Origin: Spirochaetes bacterium ADurb.Bin215
GTDB lineage: Bacteria > Spirochaetota > Spirochaetia > Treponematales > Treponemataceae
Assembly: GCA_002070025.1 (NCBI GenBank)
Contig: MWCL01000017.1
Coordinates: 1-33,617 of the forward strand
Direction of reading: 5' to 3'
Length of the DNA: 33,617 nucleotides
Shown: one piece after another, positions 16,028 through 25,528 of the stretch
How the letters are laid out: each line of letters begins with the position of its first letter
How positions within the stretch are numbered: the stretch's first letter is position 1
Notes under the pieces: model-generated
What the model saw: the letters and a program-made list of their open reading frames with translations, nothing else
What the model was told of the DNA's origin: nothing
Databases searched by the model: none
Program-made: the position numbers and the translations under genes

Positions 16028-17550
16028 ATCAGCAACTGGTCCCTGGTTACGAGGAGGAGTGTCATCCCCATGCCGCCAAATATGACGAGACTGATCATGA
16101 GTGGAATACCCTGCGAATACAGACGGTTGCTTCCGGCAAAGAACTGGTAGAGGGGGGTACGGATCAGATAGATCGGAGCTGCTGCGATCAGGGAAAAAAT
16201 GATCATTTTTACCGCGTATCCCGCGGATGTGCGTACAAGGGACGAGACGGCAAGTAACCGGCTCCGCCCCAGAAAAGCGACAAGCAGGACCGTATTTACC
16301 GCGCTTGCGGCGCTCAGCGCGAGCGCTATGCCGCCGCCACGCAGCGGCCCCACAAGCGCGAGCGCAAGCGTGATATTCACCACAAACGAAAGAATACCCG
16401 CCAGGGTCGGCGAGCGCGTGTCGCTTCGGGCATAAAACGCCGGAGCGAGTATGCGGTTTGCCGCGATGAAGTATAACCCGGGTATGTGCCACACAAAGGC
16501 CTGCAGGGTGAGAGAAACGGACTCGTCGGAAAAACTGCGGGTTTTGAACAGGAGAATGATCAACGATTCACCGGAAACCAGGAAGAAAAGGGTAACCGGA
16601 ATGGTAATAAGGGCGATGGTGTTCATTGCCCGGGACAGAAGATTGTTGAAAGCGTCCCAGGCTTCCTTCGCGGCATGAGCCGAAAGATCGGGCAGAATCA
16701 CCGTACCGATTGATACCGCGAATATTCCGAGGATCAGTTCCTGCAGACGAAGCGAGTACTGCAGGCTAGAAACGATGCCGCGTCCGGCGTTGCTCGCCAA
16801 AATGGAAGAAATGAGATCATTTATCTGATACGCCGCCATGCCGATTACCGTCGGACCGATGAGGCGAAGAACCTTCCTGGTTCCGGGATTCCTGATTGCA
16901 GTTACAAGGGGTACCAGGGAAAACCGGAAACCCCGGGCAACTACAAAAGGAATTTGAAAGGCCATCTGGATGGTTCCCCCCGCGAGGACTCCGATAGCCA
17001 TGGCACGCGCCGGATTTCCCGCCCGGTCGGCGAGGAGCCAGGTGCATCCGATGATGGTCAGGTTGAACAGGATGGGCGTGAAGCCGGACGGGGAAAAAAC
17101 CCGTACCCCGTTGAGAATGCCCTGGAAAAGTGCCGCGACCGAAATGAGCGCGAGATAGGGAAACATGATGCGCGTCAGCAGAAGGGTTTCCGGCGTACCG
17201 GTACCGAAGAGGGGAACAATGACCGGTGCGGCAAGAATACCGGCAACGACCGTCAATGAGACCGCAAACGTGAGAAAGGTGAAGGTCGCAGAAAGGAACT
17301 CCGCAGTTTTTTCACGGGACTCGGTATCGAGGTATCGGCGGAATGTAGGAATGAACGCGACCGAAATGCTGTTCTCGGCAAACAGCCGGCGCAAAAGGTT
17401 TGGAATGAAAAACGCCACGGTAAACGCATCGGAAAGCTGTGTCGTGCCGAGAAAGGCCGCTTTTGTCATTTCGCGCAGAAGACCCAGTATCCGCGAGCCG
17501 AGGGTGAGGAGCGAGAGTCGTGAACCGCTTTTAAGGAGTGAGTGAGCCAT
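15808..17550 (-). CDS. murJ: Lipid II flippase MurJ (MVF family) with extended C-terminal tail
   Basis: MurJ flips the peptidoglycan precursor lipid II across the inner membrane. The N-terminus SRLSLLTLGSRILGLLREM, then LSDAFTVAFFIPNLLRRLFAE and FIPTFRRY, is diagnostic of the family. About 14 hydrophobic segments follow, up to about residue 515. The usual length is about 510-530 residues, but this frame gives 580: the last 60-odd residues are hydrophilic, Pro/Arg/Thr-rich and antisense to the symporter gene. I use ATG 17550; a GTG at 17559 is also in frame. There is no Shine-Dalgarno; a -10-like TATTGT (17563-17558) ends 7 nt before the ATG, though without a good -35. The divergent activase promoter region lies next door. 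Confidence 0.92.
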   Translation of the reverse strand: MAHSLLKSGSRLSLLTLGSRILGLLREMTKAAFLGTTQLSDAFTVAFFIPNLLRRLFAENSISVAFIPTFRRYLDTESREKTAEFLSATFTFLTFAVSLTVVAGILAAPVIVPLFGTGTPETLLLTRIMFPYLALISVAALFQGILNGVRVFSPSGFTPILFNLTIIGCTWLLADRAGNPARAMAIGVLAGGTIQMAFQIPFVVARGFRFSLVPLVTAIRNPGTRKVLRLIGPTVIGMAAYQINDLISSILASNAGRGIVSSLQYSLRLQELILGIFAVSIGTVILPDLSAHAAKEAWDAFNNLLSRAMNTIALITIPVTLFFLVSGESLIILLFKTRSFSDESVSLTLQAFVWHIPGLYFIAANRILAPAFYARSDTRSPTLAGILSFVVNITLALALVGPLRGGGIALALSAASAVNTVLLVAFLGRSRLLAVSSLVRTSAGYAVKMIIFSLIAAAPIYLIRTPLYQFFAGSNRLYSQGIPLMISLVIFGGMGMTLLLVTRDQLLIQVVNLVRSRGDTSFSWYPNREKKPITENNAAAASTNRRPPLSGSRPRTPFTNTVNNGNRSPATITPVFTMRV

Positions 17551-17580
17551 TCCGTACACAATACCACAGCGCGGGACACA

Positions 17581-17636
17581 ATGGCCAGAAAAACGGCCGT
17601 TTCACCCAGGATTTTTTCAACAATTTTGGTAGCAGT
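17581..17636 (+). repeat. 56-bp element shared with the rpoN promoter, copy B
   Basis: This second copy of the element (the other is 20-75) lies in the murJ-activase divergent region. It contains a perfect 12-bp palindrome AAACGGCCGTTT that copy A lacks, and the shared core TTTCAACAATTTTG. It ends 8 nt before the activase -35 box. The orientation and the distance to the promoter are the same as at rpoN. Confidence 0.5.
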
Positions 17637-17644
17637 ACAACATC

Positions 17645-17673
17645 TTGAATCTGCTGTGGTTTCCGGGCATAAT
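17645..17673 (+). promoter_or_regulatory. promoter of the activase gene, predicted leaderless
   Basis: TTGAAT at 17645-17650 and CATAAT at 17668-17673 are 17 bp apart. The ATG at 17681 is 7 nt beyond the -10 box, so it coincides with the expected transcription start. No Shine-Dalgarno sequence exists ahead of it. Confidence 0.55.
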
Positions 17674-17680
17674 GACCATC

Positions 17681-20600
17681 ATGACAAACAGCACAGTATT
17701 GCGTGTGGGTATAGACGTCGGATCAACGACGGTAAAGATAGTTGTTCTGTCCCCGGAAGGGGAAATCCTTCACAGCAAATATGAACGGCACCGTGCCGAT
17801 ATACGGACCACGATAATTTCGGTTGTTGAGCAGGCGCTCGATATTCTTGATGAAAAATACCCGGGGAAACCGGATGATCCGGCGCGTCCGCTGTTGAGCA
17901 TCATGGTTACCGGTTCGGGCGGTCTTGCCGTTTCCCACTGGCTTTCAGTGCCGTTTGTTCAGGAAGTTATCGCCTCCACAACTGCCGTGCGGAAAATGAT
18001 TCCGAAAACCGATGTCGCGATAGAGCTTGGCGGCGAAGACGCTAAAATTACCTATTTTACCAATGGTATCGAACAGCGCATGAACGGTACCTGCGCGGGA
18101 GGCACCGGCGCCTTTATTGACCAGATGGCCGCCCTTCTGGAGACCGATGCCAACGGATTGAACCTTCTTGCCCGCGACGCGACCAATCTGTATCCAATAG
18201 CGGCCCGTTGCGGTGTATTCGCCAAAACGGACGTTCAGCCCCTCATAAACGAAGGCGCGCGCCGGGAAGATATTGCCGCGAGCATTTTCCAGGCGGTGGT
18301 GAGCCAGACCATTTCGGGTCTTGCCTGCGGGAAGCCCATCAGGGGACACGTCGCTTTTCTGGGCGGACCACTCCACTTCATGGATATGTTGCGATTCAGG
18401 TTTATCGAGACCTTGAAACTCAAGGAGGACGAGATCCTTGTTCCGGCGGACTCCCAGCTCTTTGTCGCCGCGGGTGCAGCCTGGACCGCACCGTTCCCGT
18501 CGGATGAAGCACAGGAAAATGAAAAGGAAGAACCGAAGTTCATTACCATAGAAGCGCTCCGTACCGGTCTGAAGACCCTGGTGGATGCGGAGATGAATGA
18601 AATTCAGCGGCTTGACCCGCTGTTCGCGAATGAAAAGGAACTTGAAGAATTCCGTATCCGCCATGCGTCCGAGATGGCCGCGTCCGCGGATCTTGATACG
18701 GCAAAGGGTCCGGTGTTTCTCGGTCTGGACGCGGGTTCAACCACCACCAAGGCGGTCCTGGTCGACGAAAACGGCCGGATCCTCTGGCGGTTCTACAGCA
18801 ATAACGGCGGAAATCCGGTGGATCTCGCCGTCCGGGTGCTCAAGGATCTGTACCGCCGTCTTCCCGATACGGTACGCATCATGCGTTCCTGTTCAACCGG
18901 ATACGGCGAAGCGCTTTTCCAGGCCGCACTCGGTGTCGATACGGGCGAGGTAGAAACCATCGCGCATTACCGGGCCGCGGATTTCTTCGTTCCGGGCGTG
19001 GATTTTATCCTGGATATCGGCGGACAGGACATGAAGTGTCTCCGCATGAAAAATGGAGCCATTACGTCCATCCAGCTCAACGAAGCCTGTTCGTCCGGCT
19101 GCGGCAGCTTTCTGGACAATTTCGCCCGATCGCTCGGCCTTGATATTGCAACATTCTCAAACAAGGCGCTGCTGGCCCAAAAGCCGGTAGACCTGGGAAG
19201 CCGGTGTACCGTGTTCATGAATAGCCGCGTCAAGCAGGCCCAGAAAGAGGGTGCGTCGGTTGGAGACATTTCCGCCGGGCTTTCCTATTCGGTTATCAAG
19301 AACGCGTTGTTCAAGGTTATTAAACTCCGCGATGCTTCGGCCATCGGCGAAAAGGTTGTCGTTCAGGGCGGAACCTTCAATAATGACGCGGTACTGCGGG
19401 CTTTTGAAAAGATTTCAGGCAGGGAGGTGTTCCGACCGGATGTTGCCGGCCTCATGGGCGCCTACGGGGCGGCTCTTATCGCCCTCGATCAGTGGAAGGC
19501 AGCAGGTGCTCCGGGCGATGCCAGAACAGGACTTGCTACAATCGAACAACTGGAGAATTTCAAGGTGGAACTGGAACTGCGCCGTTGCGGCAAGTGTTCC
19601 AATAACTGTCTGCTTACCATAAACACGTTCTTCGCCGGGATTTCCACCGCCGGACCGGTTGAACAGATGGCCGCGCCGCCGCGCCGCTTCATTACCGGAA
19701 ACCGGTGTGAGCGCGGACTCGAAATAGATCTCTCGGTCAAACCCGAAAAAGGCGACCTCACCCATGCGGGTAATTCGGGTTCGATGGAAATTCCCGAGAA
19801 CCATGATGAGGTTGTCGGTATCGGAAAGCCCGAGAAACGGCCGGTGCCCAACCTTTTTGACTGGAAATACAAGCGCTTGTTCCGCTACAAACCCCTTTCT
19901 GCCCAGGAAGCTCCCCGCGGAGACGTGGGTATTCCCCGCGTCCTGAACATGTACGAAAACTACCCGCTGTGGTTTACCTTGTTTACCAAGCTCGGATTCC
20001 GGGTGCGTCTTTCTCCGCGTTCCAGCCGCCATATTTACGAAAAGGGGCTAGAATCGATTCCCTCCGAGTCGGTCTGTTACCCCGGAAAGATCAGTCACGG
20101 TCACGTGGAAACCCTGTTGCAGGCCGGTGTCAAGTTCATCTTTTATCCCTGCGCACCCTACGAGCAGGTTGAGGATGAAGGAGTCGGCAATTCATACAAC
20201 TGTCCCATTGTTACCAGTTATCCCGAAGTACTCAAAAACAACATGGACGCGCTCCGGCAGGACGGGTCCATTGTGTACATGGATCCCTTCCTCCCCATCA
20301 ATGACGAGAAGCGTCTTGCCGAGCGGCTCTTCGAAGAACTCTCCCCCCGCTTTGACCTGACCCGTTCCGAAGTTCGGGATGCGGTGCACGCGGCGTGGCT
20401 CGAACAGGAAGCCTTCCGCGATGAAACTGCCCGGAAGGGCGAAGAAACGCTCGCGGAAATCCGTGAGCGCGGTCTCAAGGGTATCGTTCTTGCCGGTCGG
20501 CCCTACCATCTTGATCCTGAAATCAATCACGGAATACCGGAACTCCTCACGGGGCTCGGTCTCGCGGTTTTTACGGAAGATTCCGTGGCCCATCTGGGTA

Positions 20601-22168
20601 ATATCGAACGGCCCCTGCGCATTGTTGACCAGTGGACCTATCACAACCGGCTTTACCGCGCGGCGCAATACACCACCGGTAACCGCGACATCGAGCTTGT
20701 CCAGCTTACGAGTTTTGGCTGCGGTCTCGACGCGGTAACCTCCGATCAGGTTCAGGAGATTCTTGAAGCCAAGGGGCGCATGTACACGCTGATAAAGATT
20801 GACGAGGGTTCCAACCTCGGCGCCGTACGCATCCGTATGCGCAGTCTCATCGCGGCGATAAAGGAACGCGACCGCCGGGAGACGGAAGAAAAAATTCGTC
20901 CCGCAAGCTACAAGCGTGTGGTGTTTACCAAAGAGATGAAAAAACGGTACACCATCCTCGCTCCTCAGATGTCTCCTATCCATTTCAGGCTGCTGCAGCA
21001 TGCCTTTGAATACTCGGGATTCAACTTTGTCATTCTTCCCGATGTTGACGCGAAAGCGGTTGATACCGGCTTGCAGTACGTAAACAACGATGCCTGTTAT
21101 CCGTCCATAATCGTGGCCGGTCAGATGATCGAGGCGCTCAAGTCGGGTCAGTATGACCTGGACAGCGTTGCCCTGCTCATAACGCAAACCGGCGGCGGAT
21201 GCCGGGCGACGAACTATATCGGATTTATCCGCCGTGCCCTGTCGGATATCGGCTGGGGACATATTCCGGTCATCAGTTTGAGCGCGCAGTCGATCGAAAA
21301 AAATCCGGGATTTGTGATTACGCCCGCGCTTCTTCACCGCGCCATGATGTCCATCATGCTCGGCGACCTTCTTATGCGCGTCCTGTATCGCACCCGCCCG
21401 TACGAGGCGGTTCCCGGCTCGGCAAACGAGCTGTACGAGAAGTACAACACCCGGGCTGTAGCGCAGTTGAAGAGTCTTTCCATCCGCGGATACAACCGGC
21501 TTGTCCGGGATATTGTGAGAGATTTCGATTCCCTGCCGCTCCGGATGGTCCACAAGAGCCGGGTCGGCGTTGTAGGCGAGATTCTCGTCAAGTTCCATCC
21601 GACTGCCAATAACGACATCTTCTCGACCATCGAACGCGAGGGCGCCGAATGTGTCGTGCCCGATCTGGCAGACTTTCTCTTTTATTCGTTCATCAACGGG
21701 GTCTACAAGCACCGAAAACTTGCCTTTCCGAAAAAGACGGAACGAAATGCGCATCTGTATGTCTGGTTTCTGGAACGATACCGTACACAGATCAAGAAGT
21801 CGCTTGAACGGAGCAAAAGGTTTACTCCTCCCGAATCGATTTACCGGCTTCAGGACGGCGTTGAGGACATCGTTTCACTCGGGAATATGACCGGTGAAGG
21901 CTGGTTCCTTACCGCGGAGATGATAGAGCTCATTCATTCCGGAGTTCCCAGCATCGCCTGTGTGCAGCCCTTTGCCTGTCTGCCCAACCATGTTACCGGA
22001 AAGGGCATGATCAAGGAGCTGCGCCACCGGTTCCCGGAAGCGAATATCGCGGCTATTGACTATGATCCCGGAGCAAGCGAAGTAAACCAGTTGAACCGGC
22101 TGAAACTCCTTCTGGCAAACGCGCCGCTCGGAACGCACCCGGACGAAACAAAGAACGGCAACCGCTAG
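17681..22168 (+). CDS. Acyl-CoA dehydratase activase, BadF/HgdC double ASKHA plus DUF2229
   Basis: A 1495-residue protein of the long 2-hydroxyacyl-CoA dehydratase activase-related family. Two ASKHA ATPase units are seen: DVGSTT near residue 12 with NGTCAGGTGAF near 135, and LDAGSTTTK near 348 with ACSSGCGSF near 469. Cysteines in the second unit (470, 474) resemble the iron-sulfur site of HgdC/BadF activators. A second cysteine group (636, 639, 643, 676) precedes the large C-terminal DUF2229/HgdB-like region, which has cysteines in SVCYPGK, YPCAPYE and NDACYPS. The classical role is ATP-driven low-potential electron transfer to a dehydratase or reductase, but the role of these long fusions is unproven. 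No dehydratase subunit gene is adjacent. ATG 17681 is preferred; a TTG at 17645 is part of the -35 box, and ATG 17672 is possible. Confidence 0.88.
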   Translation: MTNSTVLRVGIDVGSTTVKIVVLSPEGEILHSKYERHRADIRTTIISVVEQALDILDEKYPGKPDDPARPLLSIMVTGSGGLAVSHWLSVPFVQEVIASTTAVRKMIPKTDVAIELGGEDAKITYFTNGIEQRMNGTCAGGTGAFIDQMAALLETDANGLNLLARDATNLYPIAARCGVFAKTDVQPLINEGARREDIAASIFQAVVSQTISGLACGKPIRGHVAFLGGPLHFMDMLRFRFIETLKLKEDEILVPADSQLFVAAGAAWTAPFPSDEAQENEKEEPKFITIEALRTGLKTLVDAEMNEIQRLDPLFANEKELEEFRIRHASEMAASADLDTAKGPVFLGLDAGSTTTKAVLVDENGRILWRFYSNNGGNPVDLAVRVLKDLYRRLPDTVRIMRSCSTGYGEALFQAALGVDTGEVETIAHYRAADFFVPGVDFILDIGGQDMKCLRMKNGAITSIQLNEACSSGCGSFLDNFARSLGLDIATFSNKALLAQKPVDLGSRCTVFMNSRVKQAQKEGASVGDISAGLSYSVIKNALFKVIKLRDASAIGEKVVVQGGTFNNDAVLRAFEKISGREVFRPDVAGLMGAYGAALIALDQWKAAGAPGDARTGLATIEQLENFKVELELRRCGKCSNNCLLTINTFFAGISTAGPVEQMAAPPRRFITGNRCERGLEIDLSVKPEKGDLTHAGNSGSMEIPENHDEVVGIGKPEKRPVPNLFDWKYKRLFRYKPLSAQEAPRGDVGIPRVLNMYENYPLWFTLFTKLGFRVRLSPRSSRHIYEKGLESIPSESVCYPGKISHGHVETLLQAGVKFIFYPCAPYEQVEDEGVGNSYNCPIVTSYPEVLKNNMDALRQDGSIVYMDPFLPINDEKRLAERLFEELSPRFDLTRSEVRDAVHAAWLEQEAFRDETARKGEETLAEIRERGLKGIVLAGRPYHLDPEINHGIPELLTGLGLAVFTEDSVAHLGNIERPLRIVDQWTYHNRLYRAAQYTTGNRDIELVQLTSFGCGLDAVTSDQVQEILEAKGRMYTLIKIDEGSNLGAVRIRMRSLIAAIKERDRRETEEKIRPASYKRVVFTKEMKKRYTILAPQMSPIHFRLLQHAFEYSGFNFVILPDVDAKAVDTGLQYVNNDACYPSIIVAGQMIEALKSGQYDLDSVALLITQTGGGCRATNYIGFIRRALSDIGWGHIPVISLSAQSIEKNPGFVITPALLHRAMMSIMLGDLLMRVLYRTRPYEAVPGSANELYEKYNTRAVAQLKSLSIRGYNRLVRDIVRDFDSLPLRMVHKSRVGVVGEILVKFHPTANNDIFSTIEREGAECVVPDLADFLFYSFINGVYKHRKLAFPKKTERNAHLYVWFLERYRTQIKKSLERSKRFTPPESIYRLQDGVEDIVSLGNMTGEGWFLTAEMIELIHSGVPSIACVQPFACLPNHVTGKGMIKELRHRFPEANIAAIDYDPGASEVNQLNRLKLLLANAPLGTHPDETKNGNR

Positions 22169-22206
22169 TCAAGGGAAGGGTGTATTTTGCCGATAATCGT
22201 AGCGGT

Positions 22207-23541
22207 ATGACCCAGATGAACCGCTTCGTTTTGTCAGTATTCCTTGTTTTTCTCGTCGCTTCCGCCGCTTTTTCCCGTGATTTGACGAATCCGCCCGAAG
22301 GATTTGTCGAAACGGCGGATGTCCGGGGAGACCTGTTTGACGACTGGCTGTCCGCCGGTATTTCCCCGCTCATGTCGCTTGCTTCCGACGAGGTTACCGA
22401 CCGCTTCGGCCGTGTATTTGCGGTACGCCGGGAACGGGACGACGAGAACGGTTCGCTCGCGGTCCGCATCCAGGCAAGGGACGCGGCGGGAATTCAGGGG
22501 CAGTGGGTGTTGTACCGCAGTTTTTCCGACGGCCTTCCCCATGAAATCCGCCTATATCCTCTCGATAATTCCCATATATGGGTTTCCCTTTTCCCGGGGG
22601 ATTCCGGACCCGAATCCGGAAAATCGCGTCTTGATCTGGTCCTCTATGGTTCTACCGCCGTGTCCGGTATCCCGGTCGGCGTTCCGCTCGTAAAACTCTA
22701 TACCGCGTCGTTTCAGGACATCATGCTCATGACCCGCGCGCTCGTCCCCTGGGATCTTCTTGACCATCATGTCGATGATTACGCGGCGGCCCGCTCGGCG
22801 GTGTCGGTTATCCGTGACCGCCTGCCGTCGCTGGTGTATCTTGATGACGGGGCTTTTGATCATGACGGCCGGCCGGTCCATATACGGGACGGGTCGCCCC
22901 AGCGTCCCGCTGAAGTGCTTTCCGCGCTCGGTCCGGGGCAGACTCCGGACAATATCGCCGGAGGCGTGAACTGTTCGGGGTTCGCCAAGTGGATTGTTGA
23001 CGGAATCGTGTACCCGGAAGCGGGATCACGGCTCTTCCTTGATCCGCTCAAGAAACAGACCGATTCCCCCGAAACTCATTTCACCGAGCCCTTCAGGGAA
23101 TCCCGCGATGTTTTTTTCGCCCTGGACTGGACCCGTCAGCTCGCGAGCGCGGTTGTGTCCCTTGGCGGACGAGGAACGGTGCTTCCCGCCGAATCGGGTG
23201 TTGATGTAACTGCAGACCCCTTTCCGGGCTTCGCCCGGCATGTTCCCGGAGTCGGGTACCGTTCCGGGGCCCTGCAATCACTGTTGTACTGGCTCGCCAT
23301 CCGGGAGAGCGGCCATATGTACCTCGCGGCGATAAGCCGTGAACGGGGAGATCCCCCATTGCGACAATATCATCATATTGCCGTGTTGTTTCCTTATTTT
23401 GACGAAAACGGACAATTTACCATAACGGTATTCGAAAGTGCTGCGGAAACACCGTATCCGCTGTTTGTCTCCAGAAACGATGATGCGTATATTCATCTGG
23501 TACGGGTACGCTGTCCGGAAAAGGGACGTTTTATTCCGTAA
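22207..23541 (+). CDS. Exported protein with NlpC/P60-like Cys and His motifs, possible amidase
   Basis: From ATG 22207 the product has 444 residues with a clear signal peptide (FVLSVFLVFLVASAAFS, cleavage near AFS-RD), so it is periplasmic. I do not recognise the full-length family. The central motif GGVNCSGFAKWIVDG (Cys256) closely resembles the nucleophile motif of NlpC/P60 or CHAP peptidases, and the C-terminal YHHIAVLFPYF (His389/His390) followed by an ENG turn resembles their His strand. The spacing of about 130 residues between Cys and His is much longer than usual, so an insertion would be needed. It opens the envelope cluster leading to exbBD-tonB. No Shine-Dalgarno precedes it; GATAAT at 22192-22197 lies 9 nt before the ATG. 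An upstream GTG at 22180 is less likely. Confidence 0.65.
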   Translation: MTQMNRFVLSVFLVFLVASAAFSRDLTNPPEGFVETADVRGDLFDDWLSAGISPLMSLASDEVTDRFGRVFAVRRERDDENGSLAVRIQARDAAGIQGQWVLYRSFSDGLPHEIRLYPLDNSHIWVSLFPGDSGPESGKSRLDLVLYGSTAVSGIPVGVPLVKLYTASFQDIMLMTRALVPWDLLDHHVDDYAAARSAVSVIRDRLPSLVYLDDGAFDHDGRPVHIRDGSPQRPAEVLSALGPGQTPDNIAGGVNCSGFAKWIVDGIVYPEAGSRLFLDPLKKQTDSPETHFTEPFRESRDVFFALDWTRQLASAVVSLGGRGTVLPAESGVDVTADPFPGFARHVPGVGYRSGALQSLLYWLAIRESGHMYLAAISRERGDPPLRQYHHIAVLFPYFDENGQFTITVFESAAETPYPLFVSRNDDAYIHLVRVRCPEKGRFIP

Positions 23542-23600
23542 AAAACGTGTTACCTTTACGGGATACCCGGTATTTACCGGTTTGAGGTACGTTTCTGTTT

Positions 23601-25517
23601 ATGACTACTACTGCACGCGCTTCAGCAATTGTTCTTTTCCTCTTCTTCGCCGGAGTCCCGGGCGCCTCCGAGACCGCCGTACGCGACGTGTTCGAACAGG
23701 CTCAATCCGCCGCGTCTCCCGCGGAATCGATACGAATTCTTGAAAAAGGTTTGCCCGATTCGGGCGAATGGCGTTTTTTGTACCTCATGGAAATAACCCG
23801 GCTGTATGGAAATCTTGCGGACTGGCCGTCCGCGCTCACCGCGGTTAATCGCATTACACCTGACATGATTCCCCCGGCGCATGCTGACCGGCATGCCTAT
23901 TTGCTTGCCCTTGCCCGCGAAAACACCGGCGATACCGGTGCCGCCGAACAAACGTATCATGACCGGATCTTCGGCTCCGAAGCCCGTGAACCGCTTCTGT
24001 ATTTGGGATATCTGCGGCTTTCGTCCGCAGGAGCGCAAAAAACGCTTGCCCGTATGGACGCCATGCTACCGGATCTCCGGAAAACCGATCCTGACTCCTG
24101 GCTGTTGTCCCGGTATCTCGGGGGACTTGTCGCGGTCAGGGAAGGGCAATGGGCTTTCGCCGCGGATCTTTTTTCCCTCGTTCTCGACGGTCCTGAACGG
24201 GCGCCAGAAGAGTATCTCCCCTGGGCTTCCTTCTATCATGGATGGAGCTTGTACCGGACCGGGACCTGGGAAAAAGCGTATGGCGCCCTGTCGTTGTATC
24301 TCGAAAAATTTCCGGATCATGAGCGGGTGTGGCAGGCCTCAACCGCAGCGGCTTTTTGCGCCATGCAGACCGGCCGCGACCCGCTCCGTCACGCGGATAG
24401 GGCGGTTTCCCGCGCGCCGACTCCCCGTGACCGCGCGGAAGGGCTCCTTTTCAAGGCATCCATACTGCTCGACCGGGGCGACCACGCCGGTGCGGCAACA
24501 CTACTGCTTTCTGTCGCAGACGGTACCGCTACGTCGGGTTTGACCGTGTTTTCACCGCGCGCGCGATTCATGCTGGCGGATGCCGCGTTTTCCCGCCGGG
24601 ATTTTGCCGAAGCGGAAAAGCACTGGCTCGCGGTCTACCGTGATTTTTCCGACGACCCGCTTGCGGAGGAAGCTCTTTTCCGGGCGGGAGAACAGTGGTA
24701 CCTGCAGGATCGGGCGGACCGGGCGGTGCAGTTATTCACCCGGTATCGGCAAAACCATCCGAATGGAAAATATACCGATCTTGTATTGAAAAATGGCGGG
24801 GAAGCCCTTCGCATGCAGGGAAAAACCGATCTCGCCATCCTCTGGTGGGAATCGTTCGCAACCCGTTTCCCCAAAAGCCGGCTCATGCCCCGTGTATTGA
24901 ACGATCTTGTTTCCGCCTATCGTGATTCCGGCGATTACGCCGCCGCGCTCCGCATGGCGAGAACCTATGCCAATGACTATCCCCGCGAAGCGGAAGCCGA
25001 CCGGATTGCCGGTGAAATTGAAACGCTCGAACTGCTCAACCGGGGGGCCGCTCCCGATACTGCAGCAGTCGCGGTTGAATATCGAAGACTCGGTGGTGCG
25101 GAAACAGGCGAAGGCCGTTCCAAAGCACTGGTTCTCGCGCGGATCTATCTTGCGGACGCGGGCCGGCACGCGGAAGGCCGGCGGATTCTTGAAGAAGTAA
25201 CAGCAACCCTTCCCCGGAACACGGCCATGCTGTCCCGGACGGACCGCGCGGTATACGCGGGCGCGGAAATGCTGCTGGGTAACCATTTACGGGAAACCGG
25301 CGATTTTTCCGCCGCATCCCGGGCCTTCCTGTCGGCGGGGACCCTGTTTGCGCCCATAGACGGCGAACGCGCCGCCGAAGCACTCTACGGCGCAGTAGAC
25401 AGTTTTCTGAGGACTGACCGCCGCGGAGACGCGGAAAAGGCCCTTGAAACCATGCGTTCGTCCTGGCCGCGTTCGGTCTGGACACAACGGGCCGCCCGTC
25501 TCCTGGGCGCTGAATAA
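23601..25517 (+). CDS. Periplasmic TPR-repeat protein
   Basis: A 638-residue exported protein with signal peptide (AIVLFLFFAGVPGAS-ET) and no lipobox cysteine. Most of the rest is helical TPR-like repeats, including ADLFSLVLDGPERA, ARFMLADAAFSRRDFAEAEKHW and AVQLFTRYRQNHPNGKY. The last type resembles the YbgF/BamD repeats used in Tol-Pal and outer-membrane assembly. It lies 59 bp after the putative amidase and 11 bp before the barrel gene, so it is probably part of the same envelope complex, perhaps as a scaffold. No Shine-Dalgarno is at the usual distance; GAGG is 13 nt from the ATG. The precise role is unknown. Confidence 0.75.
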   Translation: MTTTARASAIVLFLFFAGVPGASETAVRDVFEQAQSAASPAESIRILEKGLPDSGEWRFLYLMEITRLYGNLADWPSALTAVNRITPDMIPPAHADRHAYLLALARENTGDTGAAEQTYHDRIFGSEAREPLLYLGYLRLSSAGAQKTLARMDAMLPDLRKTDPDSWLLSRYLGGLVAVREGQWAFAADLFSLVLDGPERAPEEYLPWASFYHGWSLYRTGTWEKAYGALSLYLEKFPDHERVWQASTAAAFCAMQTGRDPLRHADRAVSRAPTPRDRAEGLLFKASILLDRGDHAGAATLLLSVADGTATSGLTVFSPRARFMLADAAFSRRDFAEAEKHWLAVYRDFSDDPLAEEALFRAGEQWYLQDRADRAVQLFTRYRQNHPNGKYTDLVLKNGGEALRMQGKTDLAILWWESFATRFPKSRLMPRVLNDLVSAYRDSGDYAAALRMARTYANDYPREAEADRIAGEIETLELLNRGAAPDTAAVAVEYRRLGGAETGEGRSKALVLARIYLADAGRHAEGRRILEEVTATLPRNTAMLSRTDRAVYAGAEMLLGNHLRETGDFSAASRAFLSAGTLFAPIDGERAAEALYGAVDSFLRTDRRGDAEKALETMRSSWPRSVWTQRAARLLGAE

Positions 25518-25528
25518 GGGAGTTAGCT

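Noticed and set aside
17542-17784. Small plus-strand frame across the murJ-activase gap
   Set aside because: It has no ribosome-binding site, runs into the activase in another frame, and overlaps the promoter and shared element.
20192-21754. 520-residue open frame on the minus strand inside the activase
   Set aside because: It is a shadow of the conserved DUF2229 region on the plus strand and shows no family motif or ribosome-binding site.
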